Of a stretch of DNA of 39,057 nucleotides, positions 38,339 to 39,057 are shown piece by piece. A model generated the notes under the pieces. It searched no databases and was not told the DNA's origin. It saw nothing but the letters and a program-made list of their open reading frames with translations. Source of the DNA: a bacterium (GTDB lineage Bacteria > Patescibacteriota > Patescibacteriia > JAHIZJ01); NCBI GenBank assembly GCA_030699685.1, contig JAUYLJ010000013.1:1-39057 (forward strand). Reading direction: 5' to 3'. Made by a program: the position numbers and the translations under genes. Numbering within the stretch: position 1 is the first letter of the stretch; every line of letters begins with the position of its first letter.

Positions 38339-38494
38339 TTACTTTGTCTCTTTATGCGAAGTATGCTTTTTGCAACTATTACAGAACTTCTTCAGCTCAA
38401 TTCTGTTCTTCAAGGTTTTCTTGTTCTTGTGCGAGTGGTAGTTCACCTTCTTGCACACGGTACATTCAAGTTTGATCAGGTTGTCTTGGGACAT
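38339..38494 (-). CDS. rpmG: 50S ribosomal protein L33
   Basis: 51 residues beginning [19 protein letters not shown]. Zinc-binding Cys pairs C11-x2-C14 and C38-x2-C41, the [16 protein letters not shown] core and the short length are the L33 hallmarks. It is a component of the large ribosomal subunit near the E site. No SD precedes the ATG: the bases before it belong to the left inverted repeat of the S23 element, so the insertion may have altered its expression. Upstream of tRNA-Trp with one gene between. Confidence 0.96.
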   Translation of the reverse strand: MSQDNLIKLECTVCKKVNYHSHKNKKTLKNRIELKKFCNSCKKHTSHKETK

Positions 38495-38497
38495 AAG

Positions 38498-38530
38498 GTT
38501 GGTTAATTGGTTGATTAGTTGATTGGTAAC
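38498..38530 (+). repeat. Left inverted repeat of the S23 element
   Basis: AT-rich stretch rich in TTAATTGGTTGATTAGTT-like units, imperfectly complementary to 38957-38991: about 13 of 17 bases match, then ATTGGT and AA after a one-base gap. It begins four bases before the rpmG ATG on the minus strand. Confidence 0.6.
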
Positions 38531-38546
38531 ATTGGCGTGGCAGCTA

Positions 38547-38918
38547 CTATTCTGTTTGTCGTCGGATACCGGTATGCCGGATCAAAGCGTTCAGGCTTCT
38601 GGTTAACTGTTCATACTGAGAATCCAGCAACGCAAAGGTCTTATTCTCAATAAAATTCACTCCTTTGGCGACCCGGATATGACTTCTTGTTTCAAATATT
38701 TCTCCTCTAGCGATGTACAAAACGCGAATACAGTCTGTATATGAAAATCTTCCCTGGCTTTCAGCAATGTTCGCAGCAACTGCATTCGCCGACCTGCGTA
38801 GCTGTAATGTTAATCCGTACTTTTCTTCTCTGGGAAATAAATGTGTGTGTTGGTAGATTTGCAGAACTAAGTCATATGCATTTTTCCACACTTCCCACTC
38901 CGTAAATGACCGAGGCAT
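38547..38918 (-). CDS. Four-helix-bundle S23/IVS-type protein (PF05635 family)
   Basis: 123 residues. The start [18 protein letters not shown], the middle [18 protein letters not shown] and the tail segment [10 protein letters not shown] are the family pattern of proteins first found in 23S rRNA intervening sequences. GGAG lies eight bases before the ATG. The gene is bracketed by an imperfect inverted repeat and lies between tRNA-Thr and rpmG, not in rRNA. Molecular role unknown; a nucleic-acid link is often assumed. Confidence 0.93.
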   Translation of the reverse strand: MPRSFTEWEVWKNAYDLVLQIYQHTHLFPREEKYGLTLQLRRSANAVAANIAESQGRFSYTDCIRVLYIARGEIFETRSHIRVAKGVNFIENKTFALLDSQYEQLTRSLNALIRHTGIRRQTE

Positions 38919-38956
38919 GGCTATTCTCCATATCTCCCTGCCGCTTTTTCAAGAAT

Positions 38957-38991
38957 CTAATTAACCAATTACTCAGCAACTAATTACTAAC
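38957..38991 (-). repeat. Right inverted repeat of the S23 element
   Basis: AT-rich arm complementary to 38498-38530, ending 10 bases before the tRNA-Thr 3' end. Together the arms enclose 494 bases with only the S23 gene. Confidence 0.6.
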
Positions 38992-39001
38992 CCCGAACCC
39001 G

Positions 39002-39057
39002 TGGAGCCGGAGAGAGGATTCGAACCCCCGACCTTCACTTTACAAAAGTGTTGCTCT
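39002..39057 (-). tRNA. trnT: tRNA-Thr (TGT anticodon), 5' end beyond the window
   Basis: 56 nt of the 3' part with encoded CCA (39002-39004), discriminator T, T stem GGGGG/CCTCT with TTCGAAT loop, and anticodon loop TTTGTAA with TGT. Stem ACACT/AGTGA has a mismatch at the 27-43 pair. The D arm and the 5' acceptor strand lie outside the window. Confidence 0.85.

Overview
The window reads like part of a Patescibacteria (Candidate Phyla Radiation) genome, probably Parcubacteria-like. The evidence is very large surface proteins mixing FN3, thrombospondin-like and FG-GAP modules, a pseudouridine synthase lacking its usual C-terminal extension, tRNAs with encoded CCA, stand-alone HU, an S23-type four-helix-bundle gene, and dense same-strand gene packing. 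TGA works as a stop codon. The lineage call is inference; no rRNA is present. Nearly everything is on the minus strand; only HU (950), a 93-aa protein (15013) and a 7-TM-like protein (16088) are on plus.

Layout. 1-1300: small secreted proteins, a 17-residue Cys-rich microORF with its own terminator, and HU. 1323-6894: two giant surface proteins, one with a clan GH-A glycosidase barrel, sharing a Cys/Trp-rich module. 6938-8773: truB, a PD-(D/E)XK nuclease and a PEBP protein. 8887-9105: a small protein with its own promoter, strong SD and terminator. 9190-14906: alkD, an MFS transporter, an ABC-2 exporter pair, a sorbosone/glucose dehydrogenase-like propeller and a membrane protein, closely packed. 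15013-16690: three single genes. 16741-19637: a serine hydrolase with YvlD and DUF4342 proteins, then an ECF sigma factor coupled to a membrane partner. 19795-26124: seven packed genes encoding transketolase, transaldolase, phosphoglucose isomerase, a ROK sugar kinase, RpiB, Rpe and MsrB, i.e. the non-oxidative pentose-phosphate route. 26190-28834: two small helical proteins, a heliorhodopsin, a Cys-rich treble-clef microprotein and a methyltransferase. 28965-35148: a secreted Memo-family protein and a 1766-aa alpha-2-macroglobulin carrying an inserted Hint/intein-like domain. 35421-39057: membrane proteins, a Nudix hydrolase, a 2-hydroxyacid dehydrogenase homologue, tRNA-Trp, rpmG, an S23 gene between imperfect inverted repeats, and tRNA-Thr.

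The most unusual items are: (a) the alpha-2-macroglobulin whose bait-region position holds a 129-residue Hint domain (Cys1017 to Asn1145) followed by Asp, while the normal thioester motif is degenerate; (b) the heliorhodopsin, with all hallmark residues at the expected spacings; (c) six promoters whose -10 box ends exactly six bases before the start codon, implying leaderless mRNAs; (d) an IVS-like S23 element outside rRNA.

Functionally the window combines a compact sugar-phosphate core, envelope-stress-type regulation (ECF sigma factor with membrane partner), several exporters, and a large investment in cell-surface protein machinery. That suits a small cell living by contact with, or scavenging from, other cells; this last step is inference.
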